Assembly (NCBI GenBank): GCA_963932465.1
Contig: OZ010791.1
Location: 619,263,800 to 619,327,799, forward strand
DNA length: 64,000 nt
Direction of reading: 5' to 3'
Origin: Maratus speciosus
Taxonomy: Eukaryota; Arthropoda; Arachnida; Araneae; Salticidae
The notes beneath the pieces are model-generated. The model ran no database searches and was not told the origin of the DNA. It saw nothing but the letters and a program-made list of their open reading frames with translations. This document shows, piece by piece, positions 11,601 through 25,674 of the stretch; the first letter of the stretch is position 1; each line of letters opens with the position of its first letter. The translations under genes were made by a program, and so were the position numbers.

Positions 11601-14600
11601 AAAATATTACAATATAATTTAAATTAAAATGTTAAACAAAATTAAACTTGCTGATTCTATAAAATGAATGGAGCTTAAATAGGAATTATTTTCAAAATAA
11701 TTCACACAGTTGTAGCTCAAAATTTATTTCATTAAATGGAGTGAATAAAATTTACAAATTTTAACTTAACCACCACAGGTAACTCTAAGATTGTACTAAA
11801 AAAAAAAGTTTCTTCAGAATCAACATATGGAACGATTAAACAAAATATCAACCACTCCATTTTAAACTACATAGTAAATAGTAGGAAATGTGATAAATTT
11901 AAACAATAAAAATATATGAACAGCGTCAGATCTAATAAATATTATTCTGGTTAATGTTAAACGAAAATATCAGTTATCTATAACTATAATAATTAATGCA
12001 GCTACTCCGTGTTTATTATTAAAACTATCACTCCAAAATAATCATGTATGTCAATTGATGACAAAATTAATTTAAAATCTCAATCAAAATTTCTGGAACT
12101 ATTACATATGAAGTAAAATTAAACTCTTAGTCATAAAAAAAGTTAAATATAATAAGTAATCCTTCTACAGCTATATAAAAATTCAAGATTTGTAAACTAA
12201 TCATAAACTTAAGATTATTTATTTAACTTAAAATAAACAACCGATCAAAAAATAATCTCCAGCTATTAACAGAATTAGATCAACTAAGTTACTAATGTGC
12301 ATAAATAAATAAAGTATAAAATAATACTAATAATTTAAGTAAATCATACATTATAAAATAATAATAATAATAATAAATAGTATTGCTTAATTAAGATTTT
12401 TAGCAAATAGGAAGTATTTTTCATACATATTGTTACGTTTCGGAAAAACATTGTTACATATTTAAAAGAAGGGTGAAAACATACCTTTTGCTATGTTTGT
12501 TTTCTAGTATTCGAACTGTAAATCCTAATCATTGAAGAAAGCGGTTCTGATGACAAAGGTGTGTGTCGCGGGTTCCAATTGTGAAAATGATTCTTAATTT
12601 TCTGTTAAAAATTCTTTATATATTATTCTTTTTCAATTAGATGAACTGCTTTATTGAAAGAACTGCCATTTTCAACAGTACACAAGAGACAAGACGCTCA
12701 AATATTTCAAGTTACAAGAGACGTCTTAGCATGGGGTGGGATAACCAATGCTTATTGGTCATTCTAAATAACCTTCTAGATGTCATAGGGGGTGACCTCC
12801 CGTTTTTCTGTTATCCAACATATTATCCTGTCGCAGTGGAAACTGATGGCAAAGAAAACAGAATTTTTTGTTGTTTAACATGAAAATAAGCGATATGAGG
12901 ATGGAATGGCATAAGAAGACTGTTAACGTAATTTTTACTGTCAGAATTCGAAGATTTTTTTCTGTTGTTTTAAGATTTTTTTTTTACAGTGTATCTTTGA
13001 TAAAATTCGTGTTTTTTTCCCGCGATCTTTGACGATATTCGCGGGTTTTTTGCGATCCATTGACATAATTAGCATTTTCTGCAATCCGTTGACGAAATTA
13101 GCGTTTTTTGACGAAATTCACGTTTTTTTCCGCGAACTTTGATGAAATTCACGTTTTTTTCCGCGAACTTTGATGAAATTCGCGTTCATTTCACGATCCT
13201 TTGAACAATTTCGCGTTTTATTCGATTTTTGACGAAATTCGCGTACTTTTCACAATTCCTTGACGAAATTCGTGTTTTTTCCCGCGATCTTTCACGAAAT
13301 TCGCGTTTTTTCACGATCCTTTGACGAAATTCGCGTTTTTCTTCGCAATTTTTAACGAAATTCGCGTTTCTTTCGCGATCCTTTGACAATATTAGCGTTT
13401 TTTAACGATATGTGATAAAATTAGGGCTTTTTTCGCGATCCTTTGACAAAATTGGCGTTTTTTTCGCGATCCTTTGAAGAAATTAGCTTTTTTTTCGCAA
13501 TCTTTTGAAGAAATTAGCTTTTTTTTCGCAATCTTTTGAAGAAATTAGCTTTTTTTTCGCAATCTTTTGAAGAAATTAGCTTTTTTTTCGCAATCTTTTG
13601 AAGAAATTAGCTTTTTTTTCGCAATCTTTTGAAGAAATTAGCTTTTTTTACGTAATCCATTGATAAAATTAGCGTTTTTTTCGCGATCTTGACGAAATCC
13701 GCGTTTTTTCAAGCAATCTCTGACGAAATTCGCTTTTTCCATGATCCTTCACGATCGTTTGTTCCGCGCGCAAAACCGTACAATCGTACTGTTCAGCCGT
13801 ACAGCCGTACATTTAGAACAAAATCCGTACATTGTACGGCCAATCCGTACAAGTTGGCAACTATGCTGTACTATAAATATTTACAGAAACACGATTCACT
13901 CGTGGTTAATATACATAAAGAGAGTTTTATGTTAAAAGGTTTGTTTTATAGCCCAGATTTTTCTTTCCCCATGAGAATTTTTTAATGTCCAAATTTTCAG
14001 GCTAATGAACCCTTTTTGTTTAAACTTTCGGAAATGAATACTTTGAAATTTTGGAAATTTCGGAACAGAATCACTCTTAAAAAATATGCTGCGTTTGATA
14101 AAAATCGCAACTAGAAAAAAAAAAATGCATTTGTGTTTTTTGCAAAAAATCGTAGTTTAAGACCGATTTTCATGGCATCGTAGTTTATAGGTCCAAATCG
14201 TAGCAACTACGATTTTTTCGTAGCAGTTGGCAGGTCTGGAGCAGGCGAAAAACGCGTTTGTCATGTGATCAAAATTCTTTATAACTCAATAGGTAATTGA
14301 TTGATAAAAAAAAATGGGAAAAACAGTTCAATTCCAAATTGCTTCCATGACCAGGCTTTCCAATTTTATACCTTTCCGTTAAAAAATGAATTTGTAAATG
14401 TGTCAAAACATTTTGCGCTTGTTGAGCAGAGCAGTTAAGAAGAGCCTTAACTTATTTTTGGCATGAAATAAACAAATAAAAATGTAATAATAAAAAAATA
14501 AAGGTATAAAAAAGTATATAAAATATGATTTTAACAGAGAAATTTTATTGGTTCTCTAACTTTTATGTATAGAGCTACAAAATGCACCAGGTCTCGATGC

Positions 14601-17600
14601 TAGGTGCAAGCAACACCAAAAGTGGTTCCCTTGTAAGTAAAACTTAAACTGATAATAATACTTTTGATAGAAATTTGGATACTTTTATGCTACCTGGGTG
14701 CAAATTTCGCCAAGAGTATTTATTTCCTTGCCAATAGCAGTTTTTATAGTTTTAATGCGTAAATTATAAACAATGTTTTGATGTTAAAATAAAATGTTTT
14801 GGTTTATAATATTATTTCTTCTCATTATTAATCTATAGGTAGATATATATAGTATATGCATATTTTAAATAAAATGAGTGAAAGGTTTATATTTTAAATG
14901 AAATCAATGCAATACCAATGGGAATAATATTTGGTAATCACCTTTGCCCGGCTAAGATAAAAGTAGCAGAATGTATTTAAGGAAGGTGATAATACGCAAG
15001 ATATTTGAGTTCTGAATTGCTGCATAATATTTTAGTAATGAGGGGGTTCTTGTATCGAGAGGTTTTGTAAAAATGTAAGGAAAAAATGCATAGAAGGTAC
15101 AATGTACAATCCTAAAATGATATTCATATAAAAAAAAAAGGAGAATTTTGTATCAAATAACTTTTCTTCTTAAATAAAAAAATCTAATAAACTAACACAT
15201 TTTCCATAAAACACTGCCAAAATTAGAGTTATTTTATTTTTTACATTAAATTCACTACAATTATAAATCAAAAGTGATTCATGAATATTTACACATTTAT
15301 TATTTTAGCATAGTAATACTGATTGGTAAATAAATCACACAAGAAGTAATTTTTTTGACTGATTGATAATGTGTCCAAACCAGGACTCAAATCCAGAACC
15401 TTTGGCTTTAATTGCCAATGCTCTTCCAATTGAGCTATTTGGACGACATCCCAGCTGACACAATTCATTCAGACAATTATTTGGTAATGGCATCTGCTCT
15501 GTTATTCCTGGCTTTGAGTCCTGGTTTCAACATATTTTTACTCTGTTGGAAAAATTACTTCATGAAAAACAAACTGATTAATCTGAATCATAATATTTTG
15601 GAGGGCTATTTTGAAAGGCTAGATGGAGATCATTTACTGATTGTGGTATAAAATTTACTTTAAAATATGCTTCCAAAAATAAATCTATTTATATAAAATC
15701 CAAGTCTCTATGTGTGCAATAATGTGTGCTCACAATTCTGGTCAGACCGCCTCATTGATTGCGGCCATTTTAGGCTTCCTATGGAGATATCAGTACTAGC
15801 TTCAACAATGAGTCATTGTTAAAAAGTAGTAATGGACGGGTTGCCACAATAGCACCAAATTCTGAACAACTTGGCAAAATAATCCAAATTTGGCAAAATA
15901 CTGCCAAATTGGTGACAAAAATAAGTTGCCATACATGAAGCCAACTTGGCGATAGCTGGCTAATTTGGCAAAATTCCCATTGAAACCCATTAACTGTTCA
16001 TAAATGAGCTCACTGCAATTTAATTTAAACTCCACACATTTAAAGTTTTATTCAAAATCTATGGGTCAGAATTCAAAATGTAATACACGAAAATCTACGT
16101 CTTTACATCTTCATCCCGATATTACTAGTAAAATAACCGCCACTATAGAGTGCTGTACTATCTAAGCTCCTAACTGCCCAATTTTAATGTGATTTACATA
16201 GCCAGATACAGAAATTAAATTTTCAGTACTTTTCCAGTATAGGGGCAAAGGCGAAATAGAGAAAACTGCTTGGAGATACAGAGAAAACTGTCTTGGCAAA
16301 ATAGAGAAAACTCCCTTGGAAAAGAAGGAAGTTTGGCATCACATATTCTGGCAACATATTTCCACAATTTAAAATGTGTTATTTTCATCTATCACTGCAG
16401 AACAAGCGAGAAAAACTACTCATACTCTTGCACATGTGTTGCATATATCTTTATATCTCATTTTCCGTCGTTTATGATGGACTATCTTTCTAGTAAATAA
16501 ATAAACTATTTGAGAATATATTTAAAGTTGAAAATGTTCTAAAAGTAAAAATAATTAAGATTGTAAAATTAACCAAAAAACCTACTTCAGCTCTTCTGCC
16601 TTGTCCATATAATGAAGGGTGTTTTAACAAGAGATGATCTGGACAGTCCTTGTCAAAGATGCCCAATGAAATGGGAGGAAGGGAGGTGAATAAAAAATTA
16701 TAAACCATCAAGTAGACTTGGTCTATCATAACATTGGCACTGAATCCACAGTACCATTGGTACCAACAGATGAGGAAAATAAAATTCTGAAATGCAAGAA
16801 GATTCACAAAATCATATACAGTGTTTTTATTAAATTAAACACAAAACACAGTCAGATAAGTTAAAAGAAAATTGTAAGCAATTTGAAATTCTTAAAAATA
16901 AGTTAATAAAATTTAGTCTTCACTCTTTCCTTCTCCCTAACAGAGTAAAAAACCACTATCATACTGGTATAAAAGAGTGTGTGCAAAAACAAAAGGAAAG
17001 CAATTTTTTTAAATTTTATTCTTTTCCTTTTTTTGGGGGGTGGGGGGGATTGGGGAAGGGTGTCTTTGATGATTTTGAATTTTCTTTCTTTTCAGGGGAC
17101 TTAAAAATGATTATACATCAAGAAAAAACATTGTTATAATAAATAAAGACTTTCAGCTTCAGTCGTAAGGTGCTTTATAAAACTGCCCTCAAAATACCTC
17201 TCCTTCCTTTCCAGATTTTGCAATGTTATTGCCGATGTATTGATAAATCTTAAAAAGATCACATTTGCCTTTTTTTCTTTAGTTTATTATTATTTTATAG
17301 AAATTTTAATGACTGTCTCAGTTAAGAAACTAAAAACGAACCACTTTACATCACATTTGTAGTTATCATACTTTATGTATAATATGCTTAATACAACGCT
17401 TCTTAAGATTCTATTAGGAGCATCTATTAAATTTCGTACACAATATGCTTTTTAACCAATATGCACACGCACCTATTTTTGTGATATTAGCACATGCATG
17501 GGATAGATCTCACCCCATTTTGTCTCCTACTATACTTTTTGATAAATAAATATTAAATTTACTGCTGTATATTGTAAAATACACCAGTTCTCGTCAGCTT

Positions 17601-20494
17601 CCCAGGGGGGGGGGGGGGGGGGAATCGAGCTTTTTTAAAAATTTATTTACAGATTTTGTTGCAGTTTCTGTAAAAATCAGCTTTTTTTTTTTTTTTTTTT
17701 TTTTTTTGGGGGGGGGGGGGGGGGGGGAGAAAATAGACTACACATTTCAAACAATTTATTTTACACCTTGAAACAGGAAATATTTTACAAAATTGATATT
17801 AATTACATTTAATGCCCTTTTATCAATATATACAAGTAGCTTTTATGTTACACTTTCATTAAAATTATTTTAAAGTGTGTTATTCTGTAAGAAATGAGCG
17901 TATCAAAATTAAACGTTTGTACATGCGCATGATTATTTAATCCAACAGGTATTTTTCTCCCCTTCTAACAAACAAAGAAATGACATTTTTTTAACCACCC
18001 CTTCTCGACCTTGACAGGTAGAAGGCAGGTCAGAAATTTCCTCATAAAATTTATCCCTTTTTTCGAAGAAAAAATGTGATAGGGATGAGAAATCTACCCC
18101 GGCACATGTGCTTACGGCTTAACCGAAATTGCGACTGAAATTTATTTGCTTACATAAGTCTTATGTGATCATAAAAGACATGCACCCAACTTAAAAAAAA
18201 AATGGACTTTATTTTCATGATTGAAAAAAATCTTAATTTTGTCTACCTCTTTTGTAAAGACAAAACGAGAAGAAGAAAAAAAGTAAATGAACAAAAATAA
18301 GTGACATTCTATTTAATGCTTTTATAATATAAATTTCAAATTCAAAAGTGATAAAATGAGAAAAAATATCAAACTGAATTTTATAACTTATCAACTTGTT
18401 TGAATTTTTCAAAGTAATTTAAATTTGTTATAGACAAAATTAAAAAATTCTACATACATGAATTACAATTTACAATTGATTTATTTGAAAACATAAAAGT
18501 AGACTTTTAATGTTTTTTCCTTTTAAACACTGAAAATTAAGAACAATAAAATATTAAATTACTGACAGAGAATCTGTTTAAGATTTTTTGTATAGCTTGC
18601 TTATTTTTTAAAAATAATTGTTATGGTATCGATATAAAAACAGCACACGTTTTCCTAATTATTTATTATTTAAGTAAAATTGTCTATGATATCTTTAACA
18701 AATATTTATGGATTTTTCCCTGCATACTTTATTCGTTTAACTAGCATAAACTGCTAGCTAATATAAGGTATTGTTGAAAATATTTCTTATGACATCAATT
18801 TTCAATACTGAATTTGTTCTAAATTTTAAATACTGCTTTTAACCACAGATGGTTTTTTTTTTTTTTTTTTTACTTACTGCATTTTTATAAAAGAAATATA
18901 AGATTGTTCTAGCTAAACGATCATAGCACCAGTGTCCATGCACGAGTAAAAGCCTTTCCAGGTACTTGAACCTGGCAATGCTGAAGTCACTGGCCATCAC
19001 AGCCTGCATGCCTTCTTTCCCACTGATGCCAACACCTACATCAGCAGTCTGAATCATGCTCACATCATTAGCACCATCACCTAAGAAAATGAAATGCAGA
19101 ATTTAAGAACCAAATAAGATGAAAACTGTGAAATGTACCCGAAAAAAAGTCTGTTCCATTTACTTTGTTCAAATTAAATTTTGGATCCAAATAAATGATT
19201 AAGAGTGATTAAGAGTACGTCTTCAACTCATGTACTTCCATATCATTTTGTATATTAAGAGCCCAAAAGCTTTCTGTTGCACTGAAAAAAACGTCTTATT
19301 TGGGGAAATAAGACGGGGGGATTTGGGGGTTTATGCTATTTCTAGAATTAAGTAAGAAATTTAAAAATATTCATAATAAACTACATAAAATAACACATTA
19401 ATTTTTTTTAACTTTTAGAACGTACCCATATTTTTAATACGTTTCTTTTAGATAAACTGTAACACTTCACCATCATCACACTTAAATCTTTATTTTCATG
19501 AAACTTGAAAATATGAAAACCTGCTTACAATAGAAGGAATACCATAGAAACCTGTTAAAATGAAATTATTTCCTAGTCCCAAGCAATTCCGTTTTAACTA
19601 TAGTTGAAACTCAGAAAATAAACAAAAGACTTTTTTAATCATTTTTAAAATTTTAATTGACATTTGAATTTTTAAAATATGTACAAAGTGAAATTTTAAA
19701 TATGTAAATATTTTTAAAAGTAGAATTACTTACCTATGGCAAGTGTCAAGACACCTGTTTCTTTTACTAAGCTCACAATGTATGCCTAAAAGCAAGAATA
19801 GAAATTACACATACAGAAAAAATTTCAGTTTAAAATTCAACATTTTTTTTATATAATATCTGCTACATAAAATAGAATTAGATTAGATAGAATTAGCCAC
19901 TGTTTGTGTGTTTAATTACTATAATTTCACTAAAAAATAATTACAATTAGTCGTAGACCATGCAACACGCTATGTATGGGGTTTGCCTGCAAAAGGCATA
20001 ACAACCAAAGCTTATACCAACTTTTTGAAGCAGATATTTCAAATACAAATACCAGAAAAATTGTTAACAGACAGAAATTCAGCTTTCACATCTTCCAGAT
20101 TTAAGAGATTTCTTCGAAATTGCAATCTTAGACACCTGCTGATGAGCAGTCACCATCTGGAAACGAATGGAAAAATAGAACAACTTAAACAATTGTAACT
20201 AGGTTAAAATGTAAAGTAAATGCTTCTTAAGTCAAAATACCATGGACTAAGATAAAGTCTATTAGATGATATTCCTATTAAATGAAGTCTTAAATCAATA
20301 TAATGCTACTCCATGACTCTCAATCTCCATCACACTCTTTAACTCAGTTTACCACTAGTCAGAGGTTGTAGTAGAGGGTATACGGAGGCATATACATTCT
20401 GGATTTTTTCGAAGAAGCTTTGTATACCCTCTGTTTCTCAAATAAAGCTATAGCATATACTCTAGCCATGAACTTTCATGACTCTAGCATATAC

Positions 20495-20525
<31 letters not shown>

Positions 20526-23500
20526 GTTGCTTTTTTTTAAATGAAAGAACAATTACTTACCATAATAAGAATGAAGGCCATTATGATGTTCATTTTCTCC
20601 TTGTAAAATTTAAAATTGATGATACTGTTATGTACAAAGAATTCCATTATCCTAATACCTGTAAATTAAGTCCACCATATTCTGGTCCATATATCATTTT
20701 AAATCAACTATCCGATTGAAATTTTGAAATTGATAAACCCAGTACACATTGTAAAAGATATTCACAAATTGTCCATTCATCCAAGGGGCTGTGCATATAT
20801 AACGTTATCATTTTAGGGGGGAGGGGGGGGGGGGGTCTGGCGCATGATATCGTAAGATATCTCTAGGGGGAGGGGCGGTTTGTCTTTTGATATCGATATC
20901 ATTTTTGATTCAACCAAAATTTCTCTTTTATTCGTAACATGGTCTTTACATCAAAAATAGTATGTTATCTTTTTTTAGTCTGTTATCTATTTTTATGAAA
21001 ATACAAAGTTATTATTAAAATCACTTAAATGATTATAAAATTATTTAATTCCAAGATATGGAAAACCACAACGTTTGACATTCCTATTCTTCTTCATATG
21101 TGTATGCATATATTATCCCTGTTCGAGAAACCATATGTGAAGTATATTTTAAGAGAAACTTGTGTTTACTAATAAATAAAAGAGAAAGAAACAGAATGTT
21201 GTACACCTGTTTTGTTGATAAGAATTTCTATCTCTCCCCTCGCCCTCTTCCGTGCGCGGCAAGTGCAAGAAGACATATTTAATGTGGAATGTATTATGTA
21301 ACAAAAAGCTATTATAAAATACTTTTAAATTGTAACTAATTCTTTTAAATGTTATTTGATATATAGAGTGATATTTTATTGACTTCTCTTCATTTGAACC
21401 AATAAAGCATGCAAAAAATAAATGTAACTATTTTTGTATATCACTCCAAACAAAAGAAATTAATTCCATTCCAAAAATCAAAGAATTTTCAGACATTGAT
21501 AACAGTATCATTACGGGGAGGGGGGGGGGGGGGGGGGTTCGAGGGTTGATAACGTATGATATCAGAAGGGGGGAGGGGGTCCAAAATTACCAAAAAGTTG
21601 ATAACATTATATATGCACAGCCCCCAAGTTGAGATACTATAACCATCCTCAAAACTTTAATATCAATCATGAATAAATCACTAACTATCTCTTTAATTTT
21701 TGCTCACTGCTGAACTTTTTATTTTCTCTTATTATTAAATGATGACTTATATACACCCATTGGGGTCCTCTGCCCTTTGTCCTTTCTTCTGTAACTGAAC
21801 TGTTTTCTCTTTCCATACTGAATGGATAATTTGAAAAGACTGTTTCACTTTCTCTCATTATGTGATCATCAAATATCCACTATTTCCTTTTCCTTATTGC
21901 AAATGGCATGTTTTTTGGATGATTTTCACCTCAGAGTTTATACAACTGTGTCTCTACTGAACGCGATGAGAATTACATGCTTTCTTTATTTTTTGCTCTA
22001 ACTTTCCAATTTTTTTCCCATATTTTTTAAAACTTTTATTTTTAATCATGAGAAGCCTGCATCTTATGCAGTTATTTGTCCTGAAACATACTAAAATATT
22101 ATGAAGTAGTAAACAGTAGTATATTGTAGTATTGTGTTTCATATTTGTTCCGTCCCAATTTACACTTATTTGGATAATTTACTATTTGATATGATGCAGT
22201 ATTTTTAAATACTATCTTTGAAAATCTGTATCACATTACATTTTAGATAGTGTTTTTGAATCTCACTTTATTAATTTTAACACAACTATTGGTAAATTAC
22301 ATTAATTACAATTTTAAAACTGAGTGAAAAGGTGTCCAGGCCAGTATTCAAACCAGGGACCTTTGACTTAAGCTGCCAATGCTCTGCCAACTGAGCTATC
22401 ATGAACAAATCTGGTGGACACAATTCACCCAGAGAACTTTGTTGATTATGACATCTGGTCCAATATCTGAATCAGCTCAACAGAATAATTCACAGGTAAT
22501 GTATCTCCTTGAAACATTGGATATGTTACTTATATAGGACACTTTTTCGATCAGTTGGAAAATTGCAATTTGTGTAATTTATTTATCAATTAAAAATAAT
22601 TCTGTTAAAATTAATAAAGTGTAACAATGTATACAACATTTCTTGAAGTTCCACCACCTGTGATTTATTCTGTTGAACTGATTCAACTATCAGACCAGAT
22701 TCAGACCAGAAACAACAAGAATCTCTGTTTAAATTGTATCTGCCAGATTTGTCCAGGACAGGATAGCTCAGTTGGCACAAGACTGGCAGCTTAAATCAAA
22801 GGTTCTTGGTTCGAGACTTGGCCTGAACACTTTTTTTGCTCAGTTGAAAAATTACAATTTGTGTTTTTGAATTTGATTAATGTTGTATAATTTTTATATT
22901 TGAATAGTTATAAATAAATTTGTATTTGTTAAAAACTGTCATGAATGGCAGAGATTGAAGACTTTACTATACATTGTTATGCTTGGACTTTATTTGAAAA
23001 TTTCATGTGATATTGATTGGACTTTGCGCTAAAATATCAGTGAAAAAGTAGCACATCTAATGGACTAGATACAACAATTTCAAAAATTTTGTTTAGCAAT
23101 TCTTTTTTGTATTTAGCATAATTTTTCTTATATACTATCATAAGACAATTTTATAAATTTTTATACATAAAAGTAAGCTTAATTATCTTTAAAAGAAACT
23201 TAATTAGCTAAATTTGTTTTATCTTAGTTTTCTGGTTAAGTTTTGCCAGCCTTTTCAAGATTGGTGGCACTCAGCTTAACCCGGGAGAACTCGCTAGTGA
23301 GAATGCCCAATTGCTTTTCTTTTACTTTACATTCATATAATATCAACTTTTTTTGGTTGGCTTAGTACTTTTATTCACAAAAGAGGTAAAATAATCGAAA
23401 TAACATTTTGAAATTTTAATTAAAACGAAAAATGGTTTAAATAAGAGTCTTAAAAAAGTACGACTGCGAGAGAAAATCTCATGCAGCGAGTTCTCCCGGG

Positions 23501-25640
23501 TTAAAGGAAGAGGAGAATATTAAAGAAGGATAAGAAAATAAGACTAACTTTTAATTAAAATTCAAAATTTAAATTCCCAATTTCTTTTTTCTATCTTTAA
23601 TTTTAATGCCTTAAGCTAATTTTGCCCTTATTATGCTTGTTTCTCAGTACAATATTTATTACTTCAAGATTTCAAACTAAAATTATTTTTTAATACAAAA
23701 ACACATTAACAAACTTAAGTTAAATAAAAGAGTGTAAAAACATTCACTGAACTTAAAGATTTTGCTGTTTTAAAGTTTTTTTTACATTTTTTAAGAAAAA
23801 AGAAATTATACTTTTTTCTTTCTTTCTCTTTTAAGGTATGGCAACAAGAAATAAAGAAAAAAAAAACATTATTTAAATATATATTATATCTATTCACGAT
23901 TTTTAAGCTGTTTTCTGTGTACATATTGCAATTTAATTATTATTAAACTATTAAATAATAAAAGCATATTTTTGTTTAAAAAAATTTTGTTGTCACAGTT
24001 TCACAGCCAGTTGACCTATTTTAATGAGTATGGTTTGGCACATTAATTAACTCCATTGTTGTTGTAACTCATATACTTTTGTAATAATAAAGAATAATGG
24101 GTGATTTATCACCTGTGCCATGCTAATGGAAAAATGCCTTAAAACTACCTTATTAATTTATAATTAAGATAAAAAAAATATTAAAATGTTGAAATATCAT
24201 TGGAAACAAACTTGTGTACATATTTATTTTTTTTTTTTTTATTCCAGCCTTTCAGGAAATAAGTGAAAAATCGATTAGACAATTCCATCTTAACATACAT
24301 CAGCAAAGTTAAATAAAAGAGTCTAAAAACCTTCACTGAATTTAAAGAAGTTTTAAAAATGCTTACCTTTTGTAAAGGAGTAGCTCGACAGCACAATACA
24401 GATGTGCAGCATTGAGCTAATTTTATAAAAAGTTCACTAAGAGGCTTATCAAGTACATAAGCTAATGTCCTTCCATCTATCACAAGAGCCCTTCTTCTCC
24501 TATCACAACTTTTATTACGACTGTACAACAACTTTGGATTGGGCCCAAAAAGAAACTTCCAAAAACTGCACTTGGAAGGGATGATAATGCTGATGAGAGA
24601 ACCAGAGCGAGCAGGTTCCGTGACAATGTCTTTTCCTATTTGATCCAAATAAAATTGAAGGGTATCTTCAGCAGCTTCCTAAAGGGGGGAAAAAAATGGA
24701 AATTTTTAGTTATTGCTGGTTTGATAAGTATAAATAATACAAAATTAACCGAAGTTAAAAGATAAATTAAAATGTCAAAAGCAGCAAATTCCCTCTTATA
24801 AATACTAGACCATCCAAATCAAGCTTCGGAAGTTCTGGAACTAAATGGCAGTACATAAAGAAGTAGATGAAAACTAATAGATATTTTATATTTAATATAA
24901 TTTTTTAGATATTTCCACTAACAACATTCAAAAGCATTGTTATATGAAAATGTCAATTGTGTATTCAAATAATGTTTTGAAATTTATTAAAAGAGATAAA
25001 ATTTTTTATATTAGTCATATTCCAAGGATTAATAGCCAAAGAAATCACAAAAAATTTCACTATTTATAGCAGCTTTTTTATTCTAAGTTTAAGCACATAG
25101 TTTGATTACATATCTGTGAAATTTGTGTTTTATTTATTTTACTTATTTATTGATGAAGTTTTCATTTTGTTATGAAATATTAGCCAGAAACAAATACTGA
25201 ACTATTTATTTTGTTTAAGTGCAAATGGGTTATACTTCCATTATCAGGCTGTATGCAATAGAGATAGATTTAAAAACATCATACTCTAAAATTATTTTTT
25301 AAAGCCATAAAAAATCAGTAAATGGAGATGCAGTTTTCAAACAAGTGCATTTAAAAGTACATTTGTTTCCTTATTCAACAGTATAAAAAATTGAAAATGT
25401 GCAATGTTTAGAAGTTAAAAAAAATTGCACTAAAAGTGAAATTTATTAATTAGGTCATCCCTACAATTAATATGGCATCAGCTCTATAATATAGATTTAA
25501 TAACACATTTGAGTTAACAATTAAGAAAAACATGCCTAAATGGTTATGACCCCTCCCCCCCCCCCCCATACACACAATTAGAATGAAATACATTAGATAA
25601 TTAACTAAAATGCAACACATTTTCTTCTTAAATATTTCTG

Positions 25641-25674
<34 letters not shown>

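Larger units (their letters stand above)
9225..14238. mobile_element. Second nested element with CAGACCTGCCAAC ends
   Basis: The left end CAGACCTGCCAAC (9225-9237) and the right end GTTGGCAGGTCTG (14226-14238) are perfect 13-bp inverted termini. Inside are two same-orientation arrays of a 29-31 bp satellite, split by a third element. No clean target duplication was found. The left part contains poly-C, poly-A and poly-T tracts. Confidence 0.7.
8183..14633. mobile_element. Outer terminal-inverted-repeat element (nest level 1)
   Basis: The left end starts CAAGGAACCACTTTTGGCGT. The right end read inward starts CAAGGGAACCACTTTTGGTG, and similarity continues through CCTAGCATYGAGACCTGGTG and an internal AAAATTTYTCTGTTAAAAT. 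It is flanked by a 3-bp TAA duplication (8180-8182, 14634-14636), which resembles PIF/Harbinger-type targets. No transposase is seen, so the element is non-autonomous and is expanded by an internal insertion. Confidence 0.85.

Noticed and set aside
12641..12883. 80-codon open frame inside the CACTGT element
   Set aside because: No recognisable domain, no supporting start or splice context, and it lies in non-autonomous transposon sequence.
10005..13745. Regular repeats that could suggest a CRISPR array
   Set aside because: Units are head-to-tail satellite copies without unique spacers, and the DNA is a eukaryotic intron.
15373..15444. Possible functional tRNA gene (good acceptor and D arms)
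   Set aside because: Position 33 is not U, the T arm is eroded, and the flanks are shared with other copies, so it is a SINE core.
20420..20719. 99-codon frame as an independent gene
   Set aside because: Its first part is MITE and poly-T sequence and its second part is the integrase C-terminus of the retroelement relic.
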